Positions 22,440-29,670 of a DNA stretch of 42,427 nt are shown here, piece by piece (within the stretch, counting starts at the first letter, position 1; every line of letters begins with the position of its first letter). Under the pieces are notes generated by a model that ran no database searches, was not told where the DNA came from, and saw only the letters and a program-made list of their open reading frames with translations. The stretch is from Candidatus Methanomethylophilaceae archaeon. GTDB lineage: Archaea > Thermoplasmatota > Thermoplasmata > Methanomassiliicoccales > Methanomethylophilaceae. The DNA is taken from assembly GCA_944320485.1 (NCBI GenBank), contig CALUHQ010000065.1:1-42427 (forward strand). The letters run 5' to 3'. Both the position numbers and the translations under genes were made by a program.

Positions 22440-24265
22440 TGCGATCCCCCCAGGATGCCCATGAGGGCGTCCACGTCCATGTTCGCCTCGAAGACGTCGG
22501 CCAGCTTGTCGATGTTCTCCTCCATGATCTCGTCGTAGTCGCGGGTGTCGGCGGTGTCGACCCTCCTGCCGTCGTGGCTCACGAAGGAGAGGAAGTACTT
22601 CCTGAACGGCTTCCTGTCGAATATGCCGTGCAGATAGGTGCCGAACAGCATCTCGTCCTCCCTCACGGACCCCTCGGGCTGCGGGCCGGAGTCGAACCTG
22701 CCGCCGATCTCGAACAGCGGCTTCTCGTTCACCTCGGACATGCCCATGTGCAGCTCGTAGCCGGTGACCTCGCCGCCCTCGCCCACCAGCATCCTGCCGG
22801 TGCAGTTGGCTATCCTCTTCTCGTAGGCCCCCCACCTGGCGGTGTTGTCGAAGAAGCCGAGCCCCTCCATCACGGTGCCGGGGACGCCGCCCTCGATCCC
22901 GTTGGAGTCGTCTATGGTGCGGCCCATCATCTGGTACCCCCCGCAGATCCCCACGATCGGGATCTTACCGCGGAGCTCCCTGAGCTTGTCGGCGATGCCG
23001 TTCTCGGTCATCCACCTCATGTCCGTGACCGTGTTCTTCGTTCCGGGCAGCACGACCGCGTCAACGCCGTCCAGGTCGGACGCCTGCTCCACGAACACCA
23101 CGGAGACGTCCTCCAGGAACAGGGGGTCTATGTCCGTGAAGTTCGCTATCCTGGGGAACCTGACCACGCCGATGAGGCACTTGCCGTCGCCCTTGGTCCT
23201 GACCCCCCTGAGCCCCTCGGAGTCCTCCGACGGGAGCACCACGTCGGCATGTGGGACCACGCCGATCACGGGCACCCCGGCTAGTCTCTCGAACTCCGGG
23301 ATGGCGGAGCGGAAGCTGTCGGTGCTCCCGCGTATGTTGTTGAATATGACGCCCTTGATCCTGCCCCTGTCCTCCTCGGGGATCAGCCTTATCGTGCCAA
23401 GGGCGTAGGCGAACGAGCCTCCCCAGTCCACGTTGACCACGAGGATGACGTCGGCGTCGGCTATCTTGGCGGCGCCCATGTTGGCTATGTCGCGGTCGTA
23501 GATGTTGATCTCCGCCGGGGACCCGGCGCCCTCCATGATCACGCAGTCGTAGCGCTTCTTGAGGAACTCCACGTTCTCGCGCACGATCTCCCTGCCGGGT
23601 CCGGGGACGAACTCGTCGTAGTAGGATTCCACGTCGTAGTCGGCGTAGGGCTTGCCAAGGACCATGACCTGCGACACGGTGTCCCCCTTGGGCTTCAGGA
23701 GTATGGGGTTCATGTGGCTGTCCGGGTTCTTGAGGCCGGCCGCCTTGGACTGCAGCGTCTGGATCATGGCTATCTCCGACCCGCCCATGGTCACCTTCGA
23801 GTTCAGGCTCATGTTCTGGCTCTTGAACGGCGCCACCAGCAGCCCCCTCCTGTGGAGTATCCTGCAGATGGCGGCCACGGTCACGGACTTGCCGGCATCG
23901 GACGTGGCGCCGACGACCATCAGCGCCCTGCCCATCCTGTAGAACCTGTCCTTGACCTCCCCGTGGATGTCCTTGAAGCGCGGGTCCCCCGCCTGGGTTA
24001 TCCCGAGCTCCCCGACGCGGTCGACGATGTACCTGCAGACGGGCTGCCTGTGTATCAGGAGGCATTCGGTGCAGTTCCAGACCCTCTGGCCCCTCCTTCC
24101 GATGAGCCAGCTGCCGAGGTCCTCGTCCTCGCAGGGGTAGAACGGGCAGTAGCAGAAGGTGCAGTCCTGCCCCGTGAAATGGCAGGGGTGGTAGTCGCAT
24201 GCGGTGTTCGGGCCTATCCAACCCGCCTCCAGCTCCTCGTTGACCTTCTTCTTGATGCAGTCCAT
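22436..24265 (-). CDS. cobQ: Cobyric acid synthase with N-terminal Cys-rich domain
   Basis: A 609-residue fusion. Residues 1-105 form a Cys-rich small domain (CDYHPCHFTGQDCTFCYCPF, then CEDEDLG, WNCTECLLIH and CRYIV) of the kind found beside cobyric acid synthases. From about 112 comes the CobQ ATP-binding half: VVGATSDAGKSVTVAAI, FKSQNMSLNS, MNPILLKPKGDT and EGAGSPAEINIYDRDIANMG. From about 370 comes the type I amidotransferase domain, with the nucleophile in GICGGYQMMG and the His in GTYLHGIFD. It amidates four side chains of adenosylcobyrinate a,c-diamide in cobamide synthesis. A TATA box lies 34 bp upstream of ATG 24265. It overlaps the amidotransferase-less homologue by 4 bp. Confidence 0.94.
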   Translation of the reverse strand: MDCIKKKVNEELEAGWIGPNTACDYHPCHFTGQDCTFCYCPFYPCEDEDLGSWLIGRRGQRVWNCTECLLIHRQPVCRYIVDRVGELGITQAGDPRFKDIHGEVKDRFYRMGRALMVVGATSDAGKSVTVAAICRILHRRGLLVAPFKSQNMSLNSKVTMGGSEIAMIQTLQSKAAGLKNPDSHMNPILLKPKGDTVSQVMVLGKPYADYDVESYYDEFVPGPGREIVRENVEFLKKRYDCVIMEGAGSPAEINIYDRDIANMGAAKIADADVILVVNVDWGGSFAYALGTIRLIPEEDRGRIKGVIFNNIRGSTDSFRSAIPEFERLAGVPVIGVVPHADVVLPSEDSEGLRGVRTKGDGKCLIGVVRFPRIANFTDIDPLFLEDVSVVFVEQASDLDGVDAVVLPGTKNTVTDMRWMTENGIADKLRELRGKIPIVGICGGYQMMGRTIDDSNGIEGGVPGTVMEGLGFFDNTARWGAYEKRIANCTGRMLVGEGGEVTGYELHMGMSEVNEKPLFEIGGRFDSGPQPEGSVREDEMLFGTYLHGIFDRKPFRKYFLSFVSHDGRRVDTADTRDYDEIMEENIDKLADVFEANMDVDALMGILGGSQ

Positions 24266-24293
24266 GGAAACCCATGGATGGATGGTCTGTCCG

Positions 24294-24303
24294 TATTATT
24301 AAG
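24294..24303 (-). promoter_or_regulatory. TATA box for cobQ
   Basis: CTTAATAATA on the minus strand, centred about 34 bp upstream of the cobQ ATG, giving a very short leader. Confidence 0.5.
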
Positions 24304-24304
24304 A

Positions 24305-24410
24305 TTGGCTCGCGGGCGGAGCCAGCGCGGTGAGGCAGGTGTGGGAGCCGGGAATGAGTCTGCGGCGGCCGCCCGGCTCCCCCTGGAGAGAAACCGGCCG
24401 CCGGCACGTC
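24305..24410. other. GC-rich, highly structured intergenic element
   Basis: Three stems are visible: GGCTC/GAGCC (24307-24311/24319-24323); GGGAGCCGGG/CCCGGCTCCC (24343-24352/24372-24381), a perfect 10-bp stem; and an alternative pairing of CGGCGGCC (about 24363-24370) with GGCCGCCG downstream near 24396. The element sits upstream of both divergent promoters (cobQ and the nuclease gene), so it is not an obvious leader or terminator of either. It could be a small structured RNA. I do not recognise a known riboswitch. Confidence 0.35.
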
Positions 24411-24483
24411 ATTCGCGGGACAGCGGATAATGGTTGGCTCCACGGACAGGGTATTCGCCGGATTCGGCCAACCCGGGAAGCCG

Positions 24484-24490
24484 CTTATAA
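24484..24490 (+). promoter_or_regulatory. TATA box for the nuclease-ATPase operon
   Basis: CTTATAA, 26 bp before ATG 24514. Normal leaderless spacing, and the main reason for choosing that start. Confidence 0.6.
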
Positions 24491-24513
24491 CCTCACGATC
24501 CCTGGCATCTTCC

Positions 24514-25701
24514 ATGGGAGCACACTGCAGGTTCGTACACTGCGCGGATCTACATCTGGGCAGCAGGTTCAGGGGGGTCTCGTCCAGGGACCCGGCCGAG
24601 GCGGAGCGGATGACGGAGTCCGTCTTCCGGTCGTTCTCGAGGATAGTCGACGTCGCGCTGTCGGAGCGCGCCGACTTCATGGTCATATCCGGCGACGCGT
24701 TCGACGAGTCCACGATCACGCCGGCCACCCGCCACAGGTTCGTCACGGAGCTGAGGAGGCTGGGCATCCCCTGCTTCATAGCCAGGGGCAACCACGACCC
24801 GCACACGTCATGGGAGGACGGGATACCGTACCCGTGGAACGTCCACGAGTTCGGCACGGAGCCCGAGTCCGTCACGCTGGAGGGGCTGGACGGGGTCGAG
24901 GTCGTGGGGGTGAGCTTCGCGGACTGGCACGAGGAGCGCAACCTCCCGGCCATGATCCACGGGGACCCGGGGAGGTTCACGGTGGCCTGCCTCCACTGCG
25001 ACGTGGACTCCGCCGGGGGGCAGTACGCGTACTCCCCCTGCAGGCTGGCGGACCTCCTGGGCAGGGGTGTGGACTACTGGGCCCTGGGGCACATACACAA
25101 GCGGCAGGTCCTCTCCACGGACCCCTACGTCGTGTACCCCGGGAACATCCAGGGGAGGAAGTCCACGGAGTCCGGCGAGAAGGGATGCTATGTGGTGACG
25201 GTCAGCGAGGGCAGGGTGTCAGAGGCCAGGTTCGTGCCCACCCAGGGCATAGTCTGGAGGGACGAGTCCGTGGACATCACCGGGGCGGACCTGGACGGGG
25301 TCGTCGGATGTCTGAAGGGCCGTGTCCGCCCCGGGGACATACTGGACCTGACGTTCACCGGCACCGGTCCGCTGGACGCCATGCTGAGGCTCCATGCGGA
25401 CGACGTCGAGGGTGCCATAGCATCCGGGACGGGATGCATCGTCTCCGGGATGGACGTCCGCACGTCCCCCGAGGTGGACATGGATGCACGGGCCGGAGGC
25501 ATGGACATGACCGCCAAGGTCATCCAGGCGGGACGCAGGCTGGAGGGGGCGTCCAGGGAGGAGATCATCGCCAGGATACTGTCGAATCCGGTCGCCAAGG
25601 CCCACGGGGACTTCTTCAGGTCCATGACCGACGACCAGCTCCGCGAGCTGGTGTCCAGGGCGACGGGGATGCTCGCCGCCAGGCTGGAGGTGTCCCCATG
25701 A
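24514..25701 (+). CDS. Mre11/SbcD-like DNA repair nuclease (YhaO-like)
   Basis: A 395-residue calcineurin-type phosphoesterase. Metal-site motifs in order: HCADLHLGSRF (residues 7-17), VISGDAFDES, ARGNHDPH, LHCDVDS and ALGHIHKRQ. This order matches Mre11/SbcD, and the C-terminal layout and the partner gene match bacterial YhaO. It is expected to process DNA ends with its ATPase partner. The frame is open to 24430, but similarity starts at MGAHCRFVHCADLH and a TATA box is 26 bp upstream of ATG 24514. The stop overlaps the partner's ATG (ATGA). It lacks the adjacent herA and nurA genes that usually mark the archaeal Mre11-Rad50 operon. Confidence 0.88.
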   Translation: MGAHCRFVHCADLHLGSRFRGVSSRDPAEAERMTESVFRSFSRIVDVALSERADFMVISGDAFDESTITPATRHRFVTELRRLGIPCFIARGNHDPHTSWEDGIPYPWNVHEFGTEPESVTLEGLDGVEVVGVSFADWHEERNLPAMIHGDPGRFTVACLHCDVDSAGGQYAYSPCRLADLLGRGVDYWALGHIHKRQVLSTDPYVVYPGNIQGRKSTESGEKGCYVVTVSEGRVSEARFVPTQGIVWRDESVDITGADLDGVVGCLKGRVRPGDILDLTFTGTGPLDAMLRLHADDVEGAIASGTGCIVSGMDVRTSPEVDMDARAGGMDMTAKVIQAGRRLEGASREEIIARILSNPVAKAHGDFFRSMTDDQLRELVSRATGMLAARLEVSP

Positions 25702-27758
25702 GGATCCGGAGGATATCCATCGGCTCGTTCGGGGCGTTGAGGGACAGGGAGTTCGAGGTGGATCCCGGGCTGACCGTGTTCCACGGTCCGAACGAGTCTG
25801 GGAAGACCACGGTCATGGAGTTCGTGCGCTCCGCCATGGTTCCGAGCAGGAGGAAGAAGGAGTATCCGTCGAGGAAGAAGACCGACTCCGGGACGCTGGT
25901 CTACGACGATGACGGTACGAAGAAGGTCGTACTGGAGGGCAAGGATCGCTCGGGGGACGTCCCGTCCCTGCCCGCCGGCGCGGACGATCCGGAACTGTTC
26001 CGTGCGGTGTTCGCCATGGACGCCAGGGGGCTGGACGACGACGATGCCGTCCGGGGGGACCTCCGCAACAGGTTCCTGACGGTGCCCGGAGGGACCGGCA
26101 TGCCGGCCGCCAGGGATGATCTGGATGTAATGATCACCAGGGTCATGGGGAAGAAGTCGAACTCGAAGAGCAGGGTCATCGCGATCACGGACGAAATCCG
26201 TTCAAACGCAGAGGAGGTCGCGGAGGCGAGGCGCGGCGTGGACACCTACGGGGAGCTCGCGGCCAAGCGCGACGACCTGGTCTCGAAGCTGGAGGACCTG
26301 AGGCGCAGGTCCAGGGACTCCGCCGAGGACAGGAGGATCCACGACCTGTACAGCTCGCAGAGCGGTAACTACGGGAGGCTTGCGGAGCTGAGGAGGCAGG
26401 AATCATCCCTCGGGCAGTTCACCGCCGTATCGGAGGGGGACCGCTCCGAGCATGACAGGCTCGTCTCCGAGGCGGGGGAGCGCAGGGCCGCCCAGGACGC
26501 TCTGGAGAGGCAGAGGGACAGTCTCGGAGAGGGGCTACGCGGGGCGGACCGCAGGACGGTGATCTTCCATGCCAGGGAGATAGACGCGCTGCCGGGGAGG
26601 CTGGAGTCCCACAGGGATCGGGCCCCGGTCAGGACCACCAGGAGTGTCCGCAGGACCAGCCCGCTGGTCTACATCGGAGCCGTGATCGCAGTGGCCGGTC
26701 TGGCGGGGATGCTCGTCGCAGGCGTAGCATCCCTGGCGGTCACCGCCGTGGGTGCCGTGGTCATCGCGGTGGGGCTCCTCAGACCGTCCCATGTAACCGT
26801 CGAGGACACGGAGGCTCCGGCCGACGACGGCCTCGAACGCGACGTGGCCCGTCTGATGTCGTCCCTGGGGCTAGCGTCGACCGGTCTGGAGTCCGATGTC
26901 TCCGCACTCGTGTCCGTCAGGGAGGCGGCGGGAGCCATCTCCAGGATGGAGGGGGAGCTGATGCGCGCGCAGTTGGACAGGAAGGATGCCGAGCTCGCCC
27001 TGTCCCGCTTCGAGTCCAGGTTCGGTGGGCCGGAAGGGTTCGACAGGGCCCTGGTCCTGACGTCTAGGCTATCGGCCATCAGATCCGAAACCGAGTCCCT
27101 GAGGCGCGCCATCTCGTCTGCCGGGCTGGACCCGGACGTCCCGGAGTGCCCGGTCAATTACGTGGAGACCGGGACGGAGGGGATCGAGACGGTGAGCCGC
27201 GAGCTGGGCGACCTTGACCGTGCGATGGCCGTCATCCTGGACACGAAGGAGGTGGAGAGGCTGATGGACCGCAGGGAGGAGCTCGACGCAGAGCTGTCGG
27301 AGGCTCTGACGGAGGGCGCCGTGGCCATCCTCGCCCTGTCCATAGCGGACGACGCCTGCGACGACGCGTACTCCACCGTCCAGCCCGGGGTCGTGTCGAC
27401 GGCTGACAGGTACCTGGGGATGATGACCGGGGGAGCGTACAGGCTGGATTCCAACCCGATGTCCAAGGAGCTGTCCGTCAGGTCGGGGGATGATGTCAAG
27501 CCGGCGGACCAGTGGAGCTCCGGGCTCAGGGCGCAGGTGCTGCTGTCCATCAAGCTGGCCATCGCCAGGGAGATGGGCTGCGGAGAGGTGCCGATGATCC
27601 TGGACGATGTGCTGCTGCCGTTCGACTCCGAGAGGAAGGAGGGGGCGTGCAGGGCGCTGCTGGAGGTGTCCGGGGAGATGCAGGTCTTGATGTTCACATG
27701 CGACCGGGAGACCGCCGGGATATGCTCCGAAATCGGGGCCGCGACCGTCCGGATGTGA
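25698..27758 (+). CDS. YhaN-like SMC/Rad50-type ATPase
   Basis: A 686-residue ABC-type ATPase. The N-terminal Walker A is GPNESGKTT near residue 30, after the strand RRISIGSFGALRDREFEV typical of RecF/Rad50/YhaN proteins. Long charged helical stretches follow (about 150-300). An unusual pair of hydrophobic segments lies at about 320-365 (LVYIGAVIAVAGLAGMLVAG, then more), as in bacterial YhaN. A second helical part leads to the signature WSSGLRAQVLLSIKLA and Walker B MILDDVLLPFD near 632. It is shorter than typical YhaN. It is translationally coupled to the nuclease gene. A membrane-tethered DNA-end processing complex is the likely role. Confidence 0.85.
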   Translation: MRIRRISIGSFGALRDREFEVDPGLTVFHGPNESGKTTVMEFVRSAMVPSRRKKEYPSRKKTDSGTLVYDDDGTKKVVLEGKDRSGDVPSLPAGADDPELFRAVFAMDARGLDDDDAVRGDLRNRFLTVPGGTGMPAARDDLDVMITRVMGKKSNSKSRVIAITDEIRSNAEEVAEARRGVDTYGELAAKRDDLVSKLEDLRRRSRDSAEDRRIHDLYSSQSGNYGRLAELRRQESSLGQFTAVSEGDRSEHDRLVSEAGERRAAQDALERQRDSLGEGLRGADRRTVIFHAREIDALPGRLESHRDRAPVRTTRSVRRTSPLVYIGAVIAVAGLAGMLVAGVASLAVTAVGAVVIAVGLLRPSHVTVEDTEAPADDGLERDVARLMSSLGLASTGLESDVSALVSVREAAGAISRMEGELMRAQLDRKDAELALSRFESRFGGPEGFDRALVLTSRLSAIRSETESLRRAISSAGLDPDVPECPVNYVETGTEGIETVSRELGDLDRAMAVILDTKEVERLMDRREELDAELSEALTEGAVAILALSIADDACDDAYSTVQPGVVSTADRYLGMMTGGAYRLDSNPMSKELSVRSGDDVKPADQWSSGLRAQVLLSIKLAIAREMGCGEVPMILDDVLLPFDSERKEGACRALLEVSGEMQVLMFTCDRETAGICSEIGAATVRM

Positions 27759-28072
27759 TTCCGCCACTCACGCCGTTAAACGTGTTCCAAACCATTTTTC
27801 CATCCGTTTTCCAATCACTTTTATAAATAAGCTATACATACGGACTCCCTAAGGGAATGCACTGATCACTTTCCTGTCACATCATCACAATCATCACTCG
27901 CCTTGAATGCGGCGAACGCCGGAACGCGCGGGCAACGGGGCTCCGACCTGTCAAATGACGTGTATCCGGTTTGGTTAAGGCAAGACGTACGCGGACGCCA
28001 GGTCCGGGGACTTGCGGCAAGAGACAGCAGGAGCAGAAGTGTTTTCCCTCTCATCACCCCGGGAGGGTGCTC
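27759..28072 (+). promoter_or_regulatory. dnaG upstream region: T-rich terminator, strong TATA box, long leader
   Basis: The first part (27791-27812) is T-rich (ATTTTTCC, CGTTTTCC) and may end the yhaN-like transcript. TTTATAAATA (27820-27829) is the strongest TATA box in the window, predicting a start near 27850, over 220 nt before the dnaG ATG. The leader begins with TCCCT-A-AGGGA (27846-27856), holds the direct repeat ATCATCACA/ATCATCACT (27881-27898), then a GC-rich stretch, and ends with GGGAGGGTG as ribosome site. No protein is seen. It is a long leader or a separate small RNA. Confidence 0.5.
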
Positions 28073-29662
28073 ATGAATAACATAGATCCGAATACAACTA
28101 AGTACATGGTGAAAGCGAAGATCAACGCCGACGGGATCGTTGAGAAGCCCGATGTGGTCGGCGCGATCTTCGGACAGACCGAGGGTCTGCTCGGCGACGA
28201 CCTGGACCTCAGGGACCTGCAGAAATCCGGCAGGATCGGCAGGATCGAGGTCGAGGTGACCTCCAAGGGCGGCAAGTCCGAGGGTATCATCTACATGTCC
28301 TCCAGCCTGGACCAGGTGGAGACCGTCATCCTCGCCTCCGCTCTGGAGACCGTCGACCGCGTCGGTCCCTGCAAGGCGTCCATCCACGTGCTGGGCATCG
28401 AGGACGTTAGGATCACCAAGAGGGAGAAGGTCGTCGAGAGGGCCAAGGAGCTCCTCAACGAGCTGATCAAGCAGTCCAAGGGATTCAGCTACGACATCAC
28501 CGACAGCGTCAGGCAGAGCGTCCAGGTAGAGGAGATCACCACCTACGGAAAGGACAGGTGCCCCGCCGGACCCAACGTCAGGGACTCCGAGGCCATCATC
28601 ATCGTCGAGGGCAGGTCCGACGTCCTGAACCTCCTGAAGGCCGGCATCAAGAACGCCATCGCCGTGGAGGGGACCAACATCCCCAAGACCGTCCAGGAGC
28701 TCTCCCGCGAGAGGGTCGCCACCGCGTTCGTCGACGGCGACAGGGGAGGGGAGCTGATCCTCAGGGAGCTCTTCCAGGTGGCCGAGGTCGACTTCGTCGC
28801 CCGCGCGCCCCGCGCCCACGAGGTCGAGGAGCTCACCGCCAAGCAGATCATCAAGTGCCTGAGGAACAAGGTCCCCGGCGACCAGTACATGGAGATGAAT
28901 GGACTGGTCACCGAGCAGAGGTCCCTCGAGGATATCGAGGAGGACGAGGACCGCGAGGAGAGGCACGAGCGCAGGGACCGCAGGAGGGACCGCGACGAGG
29001 ACCGCGAGGAGAGGCGCGAGAGGGAGCCCAAGAAGGACCGCTTCAACACCGACGCCATCGACAAGTACAGGAAGAAGCGCGACGAGGACCGCGAGGAGAA
29101 GTCCGAGGCCATCCCCATGCCCCCGGCGGAGAGGTCCCTCGCCGTCAAGAGCGAGACCCACCTGATGGTCCGCGAGGAGAAGTCCGAGGCCCCCGCCGAG
29201 GCACCTGCGGAGGCGCCTGCGGAGCCCGCCAAGGAGCCCGAACCCGTGCAGGAGCCCGTCGAGGCCCCCGCCGAGCCCGAGCCCGCCAAGGAGGAGAAGC
29301 CCAAGGAGGAGAAGCCCAAGGCCAAGACCCGCGCCTCCCGCAAGAGGACCAGCGACAAGGTCCTGACCCCCGAGCAGGAGATGTACCGCGACATGCTCCT
29401 GGACCTCTCCACCACGCACAACGCCAAGGTCCTGGACAAGGACAACCAGGTCATCCGCCAGGTGGCAGTCAAGAGCCTCGTCAACTCCCTGAAGGAGGAC
29501 TCCGAGAACGTCGCGTCCATCGTGTTCGACGGCGTCATCTCCCAGAGGATCCTGGACGTCTCCGCCGACAAGGGAATTACCATCGTCGTCGGTACCAGGA
29601 AGGGCAACATCACCAAGATGCCCGCCGACATCACCATCTGGACCAAGGAAGACCTCTACTGA
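28073..29662 (+). CDS. dnaG: Archaeal DnaG-like primase
   Basis: A 529-residue archaeal DnaG. The N-terminal domain (KYMVKAKINADGIVEKPDVVGAIFG, split after NADG) and the helical part precede the Toprim domain: IIIVEGRSDVLNLLKAG near 178 and FVDGDRGGELIL near 220 supply the catalytic acidic residues. Archaeal DnaG acts mainly with the RNA exosome, and primase activity has also been shown. Residues about 285-440 are a charged, repetitive linker: an Arg/Glu/Asp part with repeated DEDREER units and an Ala/Pro/Glu part with repeated APAE units. The C-terminal domain (KGITIVVGTRKGNITKMP) follows. Start ATG 28073 is preceded by GGAGGGTG. The Lon-like gene follows after 8 bp. Confidence 0.94.
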   Translation: MNNIDPNTTKYMVKAKINADGIVEKPDVVGAIFGQTEGLLGDDLDLRDLQKSGRIGRIEVEVTSKGGKSEGIIYMSSSLDQVETVILASALETVDRVGPCKASIHVLGIEDVRITKREKVVERAKELLNELIKQSKGFSYDITDSVRQSVQVEEITTYGKDRCPAGPNVRDSEAIIIVEGRSDVLNLLKAGIKNAIAVEGTNIPKTVQELSRERVATAFVDGDRGGELILRELFQVAEVDFVARAPRAHEVEELTAKQIIKCLRNKVPGDQYMEMNGLVTEQRSLEDIEEDEDREERHERRDRRRDRDEDREERREREPKKDRFNTDAIDKYRKKRDEDREEKSEAIPMPPAERSLAVKSETHLMVREEKSEAPAEAPAEAPAEPAKEPEPVQEPVEAPAEPEPAKEEKPKEEKPKAKTRASRKRTSDKVLTPEQEMYRDMLLDLSTTHNAKVLDKDNQVIRQVAVKSLVNSLKEDSENVASIVFDGVISQRILDVSADKGITIVVGTRKGNITKMPADITIWTKEDLY

Positions 29663-29670
29663 GGGCCGCC

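Noticed and set aside
24305-24410. Cobalamin riboswitch upstream of cobQ
   Set aside because: Stems are present but I could not find the conserved B12-box sequences, and the element lies upstream of the predicted cobQ TATA box.
24330-25697. Upstream extension of the YhaN-like frame
   Set aside because: The extra 456 codons are the nuclease gene read in another frame (Arg/Gly/His-rich); similarity starts at the ATG overlapping the nuclease stop.
27870-27900. C/D-box small RNA on the minus strand (repeated GTGATGAT)
   Set aside because: C-box-like repeats are present, but no D box (CTGA) at suitable spacing; it is better explained as a short direct repeat.
27866-29419. Minus-strand open frame of 517 codons over dnaG and its leader
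   Set aside because: Leu/Gly-rich mirror of the DnaG gene; the plus strand has the Toprim motifs and a ribosome-binding site.
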